64,000 nt of DNA. Origin: Streptococcus mitis subsp. hohhotensis. Lineage in GTDB: Bacteria > Bacillota > Bacilli > Lactobacillales > Streptococcaceae. Below are positions 27,181 through 34,637 of this stretch, piece by piece. The stretch lies in assembly GCF_000722775.1 (NCBI RefSeq), contig NZ_JPFZ01000013.1, positions 62,001 to 126,000 of the forward strand, given 5' to 3'. Position 1 is the stretch's first letter. Every line of letters begins with the position of its first letter. The notes under the pieces were generated by a model. That model did not search any database, was not told the origin of the DNA, and saw nothing but the letters and a program-made list of their open reading frames with translations. The position numbers and the translations under genes are program-made.

Positions 27181-27803
27181 TATGCAAGAACCTCCTCGAT
27201 TTTAGAGATAGCTGCTTGTGTGACAAGAAGTTTGTCGCTATTTGCGATGTCAAGAACACTTGCAGTTGTAGCAGTTGCAACTTTCACGTTTGGAAGGTTA
27301 CGAGCTGAAAGAGCTGCGAATTCATTTCCTTCTTCAAGGATAACAAGAACTTTAGAATCGATGCTCAATGCTGCAAGAACTTTTGCAAATTCAGCAGTTT
27401 TTGGAGCTGTAAATTCAAGAGAATCAACGGCTACAAATTTGTTTTCAGCAACTTTTTCAGAGTAAACTGATTTAAGAGCTAGGCGACGAACTTTTTGTGG
27501 AAGTTTGTAGCCGTATGAACGTGGAGTTGGTCCGAAGACAACACCACCACCACGCCATTGTGGTGAGCGGATAGAACCTTGACGAGCACGTCCAGTTCCT
27601 TTTTGACGCCATGGTTTGCGTCCACCACCTGATACTGCAGAGCGGTTTTTAACAGCGTGTGTTCCTTGGCGAAGGCTTGCGCGTTGGCTGATGATCACAT
27701 CAAACACAACTGATTCATTTGGTTCGATACCAAATACTGCATCGTTAAGAACAACTTGGCCAGCTTCTTTACCAGTTTGGTCAAATAATGTTACGTTTGC
27801 CAT
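27180..27803 (-). CDS. rplD: 50S ribosomal protein L4
   Basis: 207 residues starting [15 protein letters not shown]. The tunnel-lining loop contains [19 protein letters not shown] near residues 60-78, the site of macrolide and linezolid resistance changes in pneumococci; it appears wild type. It is 24 bases after rplC. Confidence 0.97.
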   Translation of the reverse strand: MANVTLFDQTGKEAGQVVLNDAVFGIEPNESVVFDVIISQRASLRQGTHAVKNRSAVSGGGRKPWRQKGTGRARQGSIRSPQWRGGGVVFGPTPRSYGYKLPQKVRRLALKSVYSEKVAENKFVAVDSLEFTAPKTAEFAKVLAALSIDSKVLVILEEGNEFAALSARNLPNVKVATATTASVLDIANSDKLLVTQAAISKIEEVLA

Positions 27804-27827
27804 TGTGACTGATTTCCCCTTTCTTTA

Positions 27828-28454
27828 TTATTTACCAGCTTTAACTGCTGATTTGATAGTGATAAGAGATTTCTTAGCACCTGGTACGTTACCTTTGATA
27901 AGGATAACGTTCTTTTCTGGAACAACTTGTACAACTTCAAGGTTTTGAATTGTTACGCGGTCGCCACCCATACGTCCTGCAAGGTTTTTACCTTTAAATA
28001 CGCGGTTAGGTGCAACAGGTCCCATAGAACCTGGACGACGGTGGTAACGAGAACCGTGAGCCATTGGTCCACGTGATTGTCCGTGGCGTTTGATAACACC
28101 TTGGAAACCTTTACCTTTAGAAGTACCAGTTACATCAACAACGTCTCCAGCCGCGAATGTTTCAACTGTGATTTCAGCGCCAACTTCCAAGCCTTCAACG
28201 TTTTTGAATTCACGAATGAAGCGCTTAGGAGCCGTGTTAGCTTTCGCTACATGTCCTTTAGCAGGTTTGTTGCTCAATACTTCGCGTTTGTCATCGAAAC
28301 CAACTTGGATAGCGTTGTATCCGTCTGTTTCAACAGTTTTAACTTGAAGAACAACGTTTGGAGTTGCTTCAATAACTGTGACAGGGATCAATTCGCCAGC
28401 TTCAGTGAAGATTTGAGTCATTCCCACTTTTTTCCCTAAGATTCCTTTTGTCAT
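27828..28454 (-). CDS. rplC: 50S ribosomal protein L3
   Basis: 208 residues starting [16 protein letters not shown]. Its extended loop (about 125-160, [19 protein letters not shown]) reaches toward the peptidyl-transferase centre. The ribosome site AAGGA is unusually far (about 12 bases) from the ATG. It is separated from rpsJ by 216 bases holding palindromic element C. Confidence 0.97.
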
Positions 28455-28526
28455 GAGAAAATAGTTCCTTTTCTATATTTTTTATTCAAAAAGTTTTTAA
28501 CGAGCGTTTTTTATGCTCAAGTCTAA

Positions 28527-28630
28527 GATACAAAGGGCGTCAAACTCAAAGTGAAAACAGGAAACTGACGCAGTGTCTAGCAGACACTAGGAAGTTTATC
28601 TTTTTCACACCGAGTTTAGCCCGTGTTCAA
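28527..28630 (+). repeat. Palindromic element, copy C
   Basis: About 104 bp in the rpsJ-rplC gap, from GATACAAAGGGCGT to GCCCGTGTTCAA. It folds from GGGC/GCCC through AAACTC/GAGTTT and TGAAAA/TTTTCA to an AGTGTCT/AGACACT apex. It shares ends with copies A and B. The rest of the gap holds a GAGC/GCTC hairpin and the rplC ribosome site. Confidence 0.65.
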
Positions 28631-28670
28631 TTAGATTGAAACACCAGCCTCTGCTCTTTTATATTTTAGA

Positions 28671-28979
28671 TTAAAGTTTGATTTCTACGTTTACACCACT
28701 TGGAAGATCCAATTTCATCAAAGCATCAACTGTTTTTTGAGTTGGGTTAACGATATCGATCAAACGTTTGTGTGTACGCATTTCAAATTGTTCGCGAGAG
28801 TCTTTGTATTTGTGAGTCGCACGAATGATTGTGTAGAGGCTACGTTCAGTTGGAAGTGGGATTGGACCCGCAACTTGTGCACCTGTACGAGTAGCTGATT
28901 CTACGATTTTTGCAGCCGCTGTGTCAAGCGTACGGTGTTCGTAAGCTTTCAAACGGATACGGATTTTTTTGTTTGCCAT
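28671..28979 (-). CDS. rpsJ: 30S ribosomal protein S10
   Basis: 102 residues starting [17 protein letters not shown]. First gene of the S10 operon. It lies in the 30S head and, as NusE, also joins NusB in antitermination complexes. Preceded by a long structured leader of about 130 bases. Confidence 0.98.
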
Positions 28980-28995
28980 CTTTTTCTCCTTTTCG

Positions 28996-29109
28996 TCTAT
29001 TTAAGATAATAGGCTAGCTCCACAAGAAAACCGACGCGGTGTTGCGTGGCAATGCAACCGAGCGTGTCGCAACCTCTTGCATCAAAGCTAAGGCTGTAAT
29101 TTACAGCAC
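28996..29109 (-). promoter_or_regulatory. Structured leader of the S10 operon
   Basis: The leader between promoter and rpsJ contains GTTGCG/CGCAAC (29041-29046 with 29068-29073) within a larger GGTGTTGCG/CGCAACC stem. It may be an autogenous regulatory leader; no named family is recognised. Confidence 0.4.
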
Positions 29110-29115
29110 CATAAT

Positions 29116-29144
29116 AGAATAACACAAAGCCCCTGCGATTGCAA
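29116..29144 (-). promoter_or_regulatory. Main promoter of the S10-spc operon
   Basis: On the minus strand TTGCAA (29139-29144), 17-base spacer, TATTCT (29116-29121) with a TG extension. It is the only good promoter ahead of rpsJ. Confidence 0.8.
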
Positions 29145-29232
29145 GGGATTTGTTGCTGTTTTTTAAAATTTTTAACATGAAAATGTTTTCTTTTTTGACA
29201 GGTCATTTATTTAAGTATTTTATAGAAGAAAG

Positions 29233-29823
29233 TTACTCTCTCTTCACCTGTTCATAGCTTTCTTTTCCGTCATTGAGCTTGTCCCAAATCACTACTTGCC
29301 CACTTTGGAGCGATTTTTGCACATCGATAATTCGTTGATTGGACGAACCTCGAAACTGGAGCATGAGATTCCTCTTAGTTCGGTCATACCGTCCATCGAC
29401 AAGGATGTCTATTAGCGACAATAATTCCAGTTTATCTGGAGTTTCCAACATCATTTCTTCCCAAGTATAGCCCGTCCAGGACCAGATGTCTTTATCTGGC
29501 AATTCCTTCCGAATGCGCTTAACGAGCGGCAAGAGAATACCCGTATTGAGAAAGGGCTCCCCTCCCAGTAAGGTCAAGCCTTGAACATAGGGCTGAGCAA
29601 GATCTGCCATGATCTGCTCTTCTAATTCTGCTGTATAGGGAATGCCAGCATTAAAAGACCAAGTCGCAACATTATAACATCCCTCGCAGTGAAACATACA
29701 GCCTGATACATAGAGAGAGTTACGCACGCCTTCTCCATCTACAAAGTTAAAGGCCTTGTAGTCAATGATACGACCTTGACTAAGTTCCTCGCTTTTCCAT
29801 TCTTGTGGTTTTGGATTATTCAT
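29233..29823 (-). CDS. nrdG: Anaerobic ribonucleotide reductase activating enzyme
   Basis: 196-residue radical-SAM enzyme that makes the glycyl radical on NrdD. The iron-sulfur cysteines are Cys42, Cys46 and Cys49 (CMFHCEGC). The SAM-binding GGEP motif reads LLGGEPF near residue 102. It overlaps the GNAT gene by 8 bases, so the set nrdD, 46-residue protein, GNAT, nrdG reads as one operon. Confidence 0.95.
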   Translation of the reverse strand: MNNPKPQEWKSEELSQGRIIDYKAFNFVDGEGVRNSLYVSGCMFHCEGCYNVATWSFNAGIPYTAELEEQIMADLAQPYVQGLTLLGGEPFLNTGILLPLVKRIRKELPDKDIWSWTGYTWEEMMLETPDKLELLSLIDILVDGRYDRTKRNLMLQFRGSSNQRIIDVQKSLQSGQVVIWDKLNDGKESYEQVKRE

Positions 29824-30322
29824 TCGCTACCTCTATCCAATAACGCTCGACTCCATTACGAGCATCCTCAAATATTCCACCATTTGCTAGAATGACTGCT
29901 CTACTAGCAGGATTATTCACACTACAGGTCACCAGAGCTTTCTTGATGTTCTTTTCCTTAGCGACTTGCAAGCCCTGACGGAGAGTTTCCTTAGCATAAC
30001 TTTTCCCTCTTTCAGATGGACGAATAGAGTAGCCAATGTGGCCAGCATAATTCAGTAAATCCTCATTCAGTCTTAATCGCAGATTCAAAAATCCTAGAGC
30101 ACGACCTATATCATCAAATGATACAAATTGAATAGAAGGAACACGATTTTCAGGCAAGTTTATTCCCATCTCTTTTTGCATATTTGTTTCCAACCACTCT
30201 TCATACACAAAGTTCTCTGTATCCCAAAATCCACCATCATGGGCTGATTGGCTCTTTTCAAACTCTGCCATCATGTCTAAAACTGTTTCTTTATCTGATA
30301 ATCTTGGTCTGCGTAATTCCAT
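29816..30322 (-). CDS. GNAT-family acetyltransferase
   Basis: 168-residue protein with the GNAT acetyl-CoA fold. The loop after the central strand reads YSIRPSERGKSYAKE (about 98-112), similar to the RxxGxG/A pyrophosphate loop. A strong GGGAGG site precedes the ATG. Located between nrdD and nrdG, it may be co-expressed under anaerobic conditions. The acceptor is unknown. Confidence 0.88.
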   Translation of the reverse strand: MELRRPRLSDKETVLDMMAEFEKSQSAHDGGFWDTENFVYEEWLETNMQKEMGINLPENRVPSIQFVSFDDIGRALGFLNLRLRLNEDLLNYAGHIGYSIRPSERGKSYAKETLRQGLQVAKEKNIKKALVTCSVNNPASRAVILANGGIFEDARNGVERYWIEVANE

Positions 30323-30341
30323 CCTTACCTCCCACTATGAG

Positions 30342-30367
30342 AAAAGCGAGAGCTGACTCTCACTTTT
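30342..30367 (-). terminator. Hairpin between the 46-residue gene and the GNAT gene
   Basis: AAAAGcGAGAG (30342-30352) pairs with CTCTCaCTTTT (30357-30367), overlapping the stop codon of the small gene. T-rich runs exist on both sides, so it may be a leaky terminator that lowers GNAT/nrdG expression relative to nrdD. Confidence 0.5.
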
Positions 30368-30506
30368 ATTTTTTCTTATTCTTATTTAAAAATTGTTCTC
30401 TGAGGTTGAGCAAGCGTTCTTTTTTACCAGCTCCACCTTTAGAGTGTTTCTCGTGATAACGGGTCACTTGTGCGCGACCCTTATCGTCTAATTGATATTT
30501 TCCCAT
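30366..30506 (-). CDS. Conserved 46-residue basic protein
   Basis: Small Lys/Arg/Gly-rich protein starting MGKYQLDDKGRAQVTRY and ending in a poly-Lys tail. The middle, HEKHSKGGAGKKERL, looks nucleic-acid- or nucleotide-binding, but no family is recognised. It begins 11 bases after nrdD and has a weak AGAAAG ribosome site. A similar small ORF is remembered at this place in S. pneumoniae (not searched), which supports it being real. Confidence 0.7.
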   Translation of the reverse strand: MGKYQLDDKGRAQVTRYHEKHSKGGAGKKERLLNLREQFLNKNKKK

Positions 30507-30517
30507 CTCATTTCTTT

Positions 30518-32725
30518 CTAATTTGTTACTTGATGGCCAGCCATTTTAATCGTTGAGCCATTCATATGTTTGACACGCGCAGCGATTTCCTTGTGACGTC
30601 CATTAACCATCGGACGCGCTTGAGGATTACCTAGGTAGCCACAAGTTCGTTTGACCACATCTACTGTTTTAGGGTCGCTATTGCCACAGTTTGGACAAGC
30701 AAATCCTCTTTCAGTTGGTTCAAAATCCCCTTCAAAATCACACTTGTAGCAACGGTCAATCGGAGTATTGGTGCCTAGATAGCCTACACGGTCATAGGCA
30801 TAGTCCCAGACAGCTTCCAAGGCCTTTGGATTTTGCTGAAGAACTGGATACTCACAGTAGTGGATAAAACCACCTGACGCACCTGCTTCTGGATAGACTT
30901 TCTCAAAGTCCAATTTTTCAAACGGTGTTGGATTTTTACGAACATCGTAGTGGAAAGAGTTAGTGTAGTATTCCTTATCTGTGATATCAGGAATAGAGCC
31001 GAACTTGTCTGTATCTAGTCGGCAGAAACGGTCTGTCAAGCTTTCGGACGGTGTTGAGTAGATAGAGAAATGGTAGCCATATTGGTCAGACCACTCTTCT
31101 ACACGGCGTTTCATATCACGAATGATATCCAGCGTGAATTCCTTAGCATCTGGATTGCTTTCCCAGCTGTTACCAAAGAAAACAGTCGCTACTTCATACA
31201 AACCGATGTAACCCAGAGAAACGGTTGCGCGACGATTCTTAAAGAGCTGGTCAACACTTTCTTCTTTACCTAAACGATGGCCAAAAGCACCGTACTGATA
31301 AAGGATAGGAGCATTCGCTGGCGTCGCCTCTTTAGTGCGTTCGACACGATAAACAAGAGCATCTTCAGCGATATTCATCCGCTCGTTGAAGATTTCCCAG
31401 AACTTATTCATGTCGCCCTCAGACTCAAGAGCAATACGAGGCAGGTTAACCGTCACAACACCCAGATTCATACGACCCGAATTGACTTCTACACCATTTT
31501 CATCCTTCCACCCTTGAAGAAACGAACGGCAACCCATAGGCACCTTAAAAGAACCTGTCAAGTCAACAATCTTATCGTAAGACAAGACGTCTGGGTACAT
31601 CCGCTTGGTTGCACACTCAAGAGCCAACTGCTTAATGTCGTAGTTGGGAGTCCCTTCTTCCAAGTTAAGACCTCTTTTCAGAGTAAAAATCAGTTTAGGG
31701 AAGATAGCCGTACGATGTTCTGAACCGAGGCCCTTAATTCGAATGTTTAAGATAGCTTTTTGAATTTCACGTTCAAAACGACTAGTTCCTAGACCAAAGC
31801 CTAGAGAAGTAAAAGGTGTTTGTCCATTTGAAGTAAAGAGAGTGTTGATTTCATACTCGAGAGATTGCATGGCATCGTAGATGTCTTTTTGGGTTTTCTT
31901 CCAAGCATAATCTTCCCGTTTTTCAGGCAAGACCCATTCTTCTGCATCTTTGAGATGTTTTTGGTAATTCTTCTCTGCGTACGGCGCCAAAACTTCATCG
32001 ATACGGTCGGCTGAACAGCCTCCATACTGGCTAGAAGCAACGTTGGCAATGATTTGGGAAATCTGAGCTGTCGCAGTCTGAATAGACTTGGGACTCTCTA
32101 CCTCCGCATTCCCAATCTTAAAACCATTTTCCAACATACCTTTAAAATCAATCAAACAGCAGTTGGTCATAGGTGTGTAGGGGCTATAATCCAAATCATG
32201 ATAGTGGATATCCCCCTTTTGGTGGGCATTGGCTACGTGCTTAGGAAGCATTTGCAGTCCGATTGATTTTCCAACGATGCCCGCTGTCAAATCACGCTGG
32301 GTATTAAAGACATCGCTGTCTTTATTAGCATTTTCATTGACAACTGCCTGGTCTTTGTTGAGAAGCTTATGGATACTAAAGTTAATATCTGTCGCTTTTG
32401 AGCGCTCAAAATCCCTCTGTGTTCGATAAGTGATATACTCTTCAGCCAGCGCATATTCTTTAGCTTCAAGCAGTTCATGTTCTACGATATTTTGGATTTC
32501 GTAAATCTTAACTCCCTTTGGAAAGCGACTATGAATTTCTGTGACAATTCGCTCGGTCAGAGCATTTAGGCGCTTTTCAACCAAGGGTGTCACATCCATA
32601 ACCTTGTCAGCCGCCTTGTGGAGAGCCTTGTCAATCTTGTCCACATCAAATACAACACGTCTCCCATCTCGTTTCTCGACGAAGAGAGTTGGCAAAATTG
32701 TAATTTTTTCTTCTAGTGCAATCAT
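30518..32725 (-). CDS. nrdD: Anaerobic (class III) ribonucleoside-triphosphate reductase
   Basis: 735 residues. Makes dNTPs from NTPs using a glycyl radical when oxygen is absent. An ATP-cone allosteric domain lies at about 10-100, and the ten-stranded barrel follows. The C-terminal zinc site has CYKC and CPNC pairs. The glycyl radical residue is Gly696 in RTCGYLG. The start at 32725 (MIALEEK) is preferred to an ATG two codons earlier, since AAGAG is then seven bases upstream. NrdR boxes and an extended -10 promoter precede it. Confidence 0.96.
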   Translation of the reverse strand: MIALEEKITILPTLFVEKRDGRRVVFDVDKIDKALHKAADKVMDVTPLVEKRLNALTERIVTEIHSRFPKGVKIYEIQNIVEHELLEAKEYALAEEYITYRTQRDFERSKATDINFSIHKLLNKDQAVVNENANKDSDVFNTQRDLTAGIVGKSIGLQMLPKHVANAHQKGDIHYHDLDYSPYTPMTNCCLIDFKGMLENGFKIGNAEVESPKSIQTATAQISQIIANVASSQYGGCSADRIDEVLAPYAEKNYQKHLKDAEEWVLPEKREDYAWKKTQKDIYDAMQSLEYEINTLFTSNGQTPFTSLGFGLGTSRFEREIQKAILNIRIKGLGSEHRTAIFPKLIFTLKRGLNLEEGTPNYDIKQLALECATKRMYPDVLSYDKIVDLTGSFKVPMGCRSFLQGWKDENGVEVNSGRMNLGVVTVNLPRIALESEGDMNKFWEIFNERMNIAEDALVYRVERTKEATPANAPILYQYGAFGHRLGKEESVDQLFKNRRATVSLGYIGLYEVATVFFGNSWESNPDAKEFTLDIIRDMKRRVEEWSDQYGYHFSIYSTPSESLTDRFCRLDTDKFGSIPDITDKEYYTNSFHYDVRKNPTPFEKLDFEKVYPEAGASGGFIHYCEYPVLQQNPKALEAVWDYAYDRVGYLGTNTPIDRCYKCDFEGDFEPTERGFACPNCGNSDPKTVDVVKRTCGYLGNPQARPMVNGRHKEIAARVKHMNGSTIKMAGHQVTN

Positions 32726-32762
32726 ATGCATGCTCTTTTCTAAAATGTTCTTTCTAAAAAGT

Positions 32763-32790
32763 ATTATACCACTCTAAAAAGAAAAATCAA
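32763..32790 (-). promoter_or_regulatory. nrdD promoter
   Basis: On the minus strand TTGATT (32785-32790), 16-base spacer, TGG-TATAAT (32763-32768). The -35 lies inside the proximal NrdR-like box. Confidence 0.7.
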
Positions 32791-32800
32791 TATCTTGTGT
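32785..32800 (-). promoter_or_regulatory. NrdR box, proximal
   Basis: Reads ACACAAGATATTGATT on the minus strand, agreeing with the ACACWATATATWGTGT consensus at 13 of 16 positions by eye. It covers the -35 of nrdD. Confidence 0.55.
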
Positions 32801-32825
32801 TAAAAATCCTAAAATTTTTAAAAAT

Positions 32826-32841
32826 ACACAAGATATTGATT
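32826..32841 (-). promoter_or_regulatory. NrdR box, distal
   Basis: Reads AATCAATATCTTGTGT on the minus strand, the exact reverse complement of the proximal box. Centre-to-centre distance is 41 bases, about four helical turns, as expected for paired NrdR sites. The pair also forms a 16-17-bp stem followed by TTTTTCTTTTT that could terminate the upstream gene. Confidence 0.55.
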
Positions 32842-32844
32842 TAG

Positions 32845-34383
32845 TTATTTAATTTTATAGACTTTAAACTCTGAGTAATCAGTCTTTACTGGTTGGTAAT
32901 TTTCTTTCAAGATTGTTTCCACTTCAGACCAGACTGCTACCTTATCGTTCACCACAATCACCTTGGGTTGTTTTTCTTTCAAGTCATTGAGTAGCTTATT
33001 CCGATTTTCCTCAGTTGCTGTATAGTGCATCGGGGACAAAATAGCCGATGGCGACAAGCGCTCACTCTTACGATAAAGAGTTGCAGTATCATCCCATGCA
33101 TAGATAGCATCTTCCGTACTTGTCTCCTCTTTCACCAAATCAGCAAGACGCTCACGTTCTTGATAAGGTACTGGATAAAGGACAAACCTCATCAAAAAAG
33201 GAACAGCCAAAAGATATAACAGAGTTAAAATCGGTAGGTAAAGATTCCCCTTAGTATAGCGATGCCAGAGACCAACAGGCTCTTCTCTGCGTCTTCTTCT
33301 AACGCTACGACCACTCTGTTGCCCCTTGATATTGGATACTAAAAGCAGAAGAAAGACAGGGAAAATGAGCATCAAACGCGAGGCATGTAGGGGATCCTGT
33401 GTAAAGAAAATCACTACCAAACCTAAAATCAGGAATAGACTCGCAGGCACTGAGATGACATATAGTTTAGAGGATTTAGATTGAAAGAGACCTAAAAAGA
33501 CAAAAACCAAAACTCCTATGCCAAGAGCCAACAACCCGTAAAACAAAACATTTTCTAACAATGCCGAAACAGAAGTCAAACGAATGGAATGAATTGGATA
33601 CAAAATTCCACTAATCGCATCCTCAAAACTTCCTGTTGCAACACTATAGTAGGCAGTTGGATAAAAGACCAGTGAGAAACCTAAAGCCACTGCAAGAAAC
33701 TGATAAAATCCATGCGCAAAGCGTCTATGCCCAAGGTTAAAGACCAACAAGCCTAAACTCACTACAGCAATAAACAGGAGAGATGACAAGGGAGCAAAGA
33801 AAAATCCGCCTGCCAAAGCCAGCCCAATCCGTACAAATCCCTTATCATGGCTTGGATTGCTTAGGTAAGCAGCAACTAAACTAAAGGCCGCGAATAAGAA
33901 GGGAAGCGCTAAAAGAGTCGCATAACCTCCACCAAACGCAAGACCTGTAACTAGCATATAAAAAATAGTCACCAGTTGTCCAGCTTGGTCTCCTTGCTCT
34001 GTCAAGGTGTCTGCCGATCGAAAGAGGAAAAATCCTCCTGCTACCAAGGCTAACCACTCAAAAATGGCAAAGAAAAATCCGCCCTGAGTCACGTAAGTCA
34101 GCAAATAATAAAGCAAACCTTGACTTCCATAATAGTCGCTGTAAATCTTCCCTGTCTGATGAAGGGCCCAACCTGCATAAAAATCCTGCACTTCCTGTGC
34201 ACTCATTAAATCGAGTAATAGCGGTACTCCTAGAGTTATCCCTGTTACAAGCGTACTCCATAGTAAAATTTTTACCAAAGGAAGACGACTTGATTCACGA
34301 TGATGCGATTCTTGTTCGATTTGGTATTCTAGAGGTTCACGATTCTCCTGATGAACTTCTTCTACTCTACCATACACACTCAT
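32845..34383 (-). CDS. Polytopic membrane protein, possible GT-C-type glycosyltransferase
   Basis: 512 residues with about 11-13 membrane segments. The first outer loop contains DFYAGWALHQTGKIYSDYYG, resembling the acidic first loop of GT-C glycosyltransferases, and a soluble C-terminal domain (about 425-512) follows the last helix. The start at 34383 has GGAG seven bases upstream; a TTG six codons earlier is not used. It lies downstream of ccs4 and has its own promoter. No family is firmly recognised. Confidence 0.75.
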   Translation of the reverse strand: MSVYGRVEEVHQENREPLEYQIEQESHHRESSRLPLVKILLWSTLVTGITLGVPLLLDLMSAQEVQDFYAGWALHQTGKIYSDYYGSQGLLYYLLTYVTQGGFFFAIFEWLALVAGGFFLFRSADTLTEQGDQAGQLVTIFYMLVTGLAFGGGYATLLALPFLFAAFSLVAAYLSNPSHDKGFVRIGLALAGGFFFAPLSSLLFIAVVSLGLLVFNLGHRRFAHGFYQFLAVALGFSLVFYPTAYYSVATGSFEDAISGILYPIHSIRLTSVSALLENVLFYGLLALGIGVLVFVFLGLFQSKSSKLYVISVPASLFLILGLVVIFFTQDPLHASRLMLIFPVFLLLLVSNIKGQQSGRSVRRRRREEPVGLWHRYTKGNLYLPILTLLYLLAVPFLMRFVLYPVPYQERERLADLVKEETSTEDAIYAWDDTATLYRKSERLSPSAILSPMHYTATEENRNKLLNDLKEKQPKVIVVNDKVAVWSEVETILKENYQPVKTDYSEFKVYKIK

Positions 34384-34413
34384 ATCGTTTCTCCTATTCA
34401 ATTTATCTGTCTT

Positions 34414-34442
34414 AGTATATCAAAAAGTCCTAGGATTGTCAG
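34414..34442 (-). promoter_or_regulatory. Promoter of the membrane protein gene, inside the end of ccs4
   Basis: CTGACA (34437-34442), 17-base spacer, TATACT (34414-34419) with a TG extension, on the minus strand. Confidence 0.6.
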
Positions 34443-34563
34443 CTTGCGATGGGTGTTTGAGTGATTTTTTGTATAGTTTCACAAAGGTTTCAATTTCTCG
34501 AAATCGGTGTAAATGTGTCTGTTTAAATGTCATGATATAGTTCAATTCTTTCTGGGTCAGCAT
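34420..34563 (-). CDS. ccs4: Competence-induced small protein Ccs4
   Basis: 47-residue basic protein starting MLTQKELNYIMTFKQ, with an excellent GGAGG site seven bases from the ATG. It sits at the place where S. pneumoniae carries ccs4, next to cardiolipin synthase. A ComX cin-box, TACGAATA, lies 20 bases upstream, so it should be made only in competent cells. It has no signal peptide or membrane helix. Its molecular role is not known. Confidence 0.8.
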   Translation of the reverse strand: MLTQKELNYIMTFKQTHLHRFREIETFVKLYKKSLKHPSQADNPRTF

Positions 34564-34582
34564 CTTTCCTCCTACATCTTCT

Positions 34583-34590
34583 TATTCGTA
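34583..34590 (-). promoter_or_regulatory. ComX (SigX) cin-box
   Basis: Exact TACGAATA on the minus strand, preceded by the usual T-rich stretch and followed about 20 bases later by the ccs4 start. This is the late-competence -10 signal. Confidence 0.85.
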
Positions 34591-34596
34591 AAAGAC

Positions 34597-34630
34597 AAGA
34601 AAAAGAGGACTGGTTTGTGTCCTCAGTCCT
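34597..34630 (-). terminator. Terminator of cls
   Basis: AGGACTG/CAGTCCT stem with a T-run (CTCTTTTTCTTG) on the minus strand. The T-run also serves as the T-rich stretch upstream of the cin-box. Confidence 0.75.
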
Positions 34631-34637
34631 AGATTTC

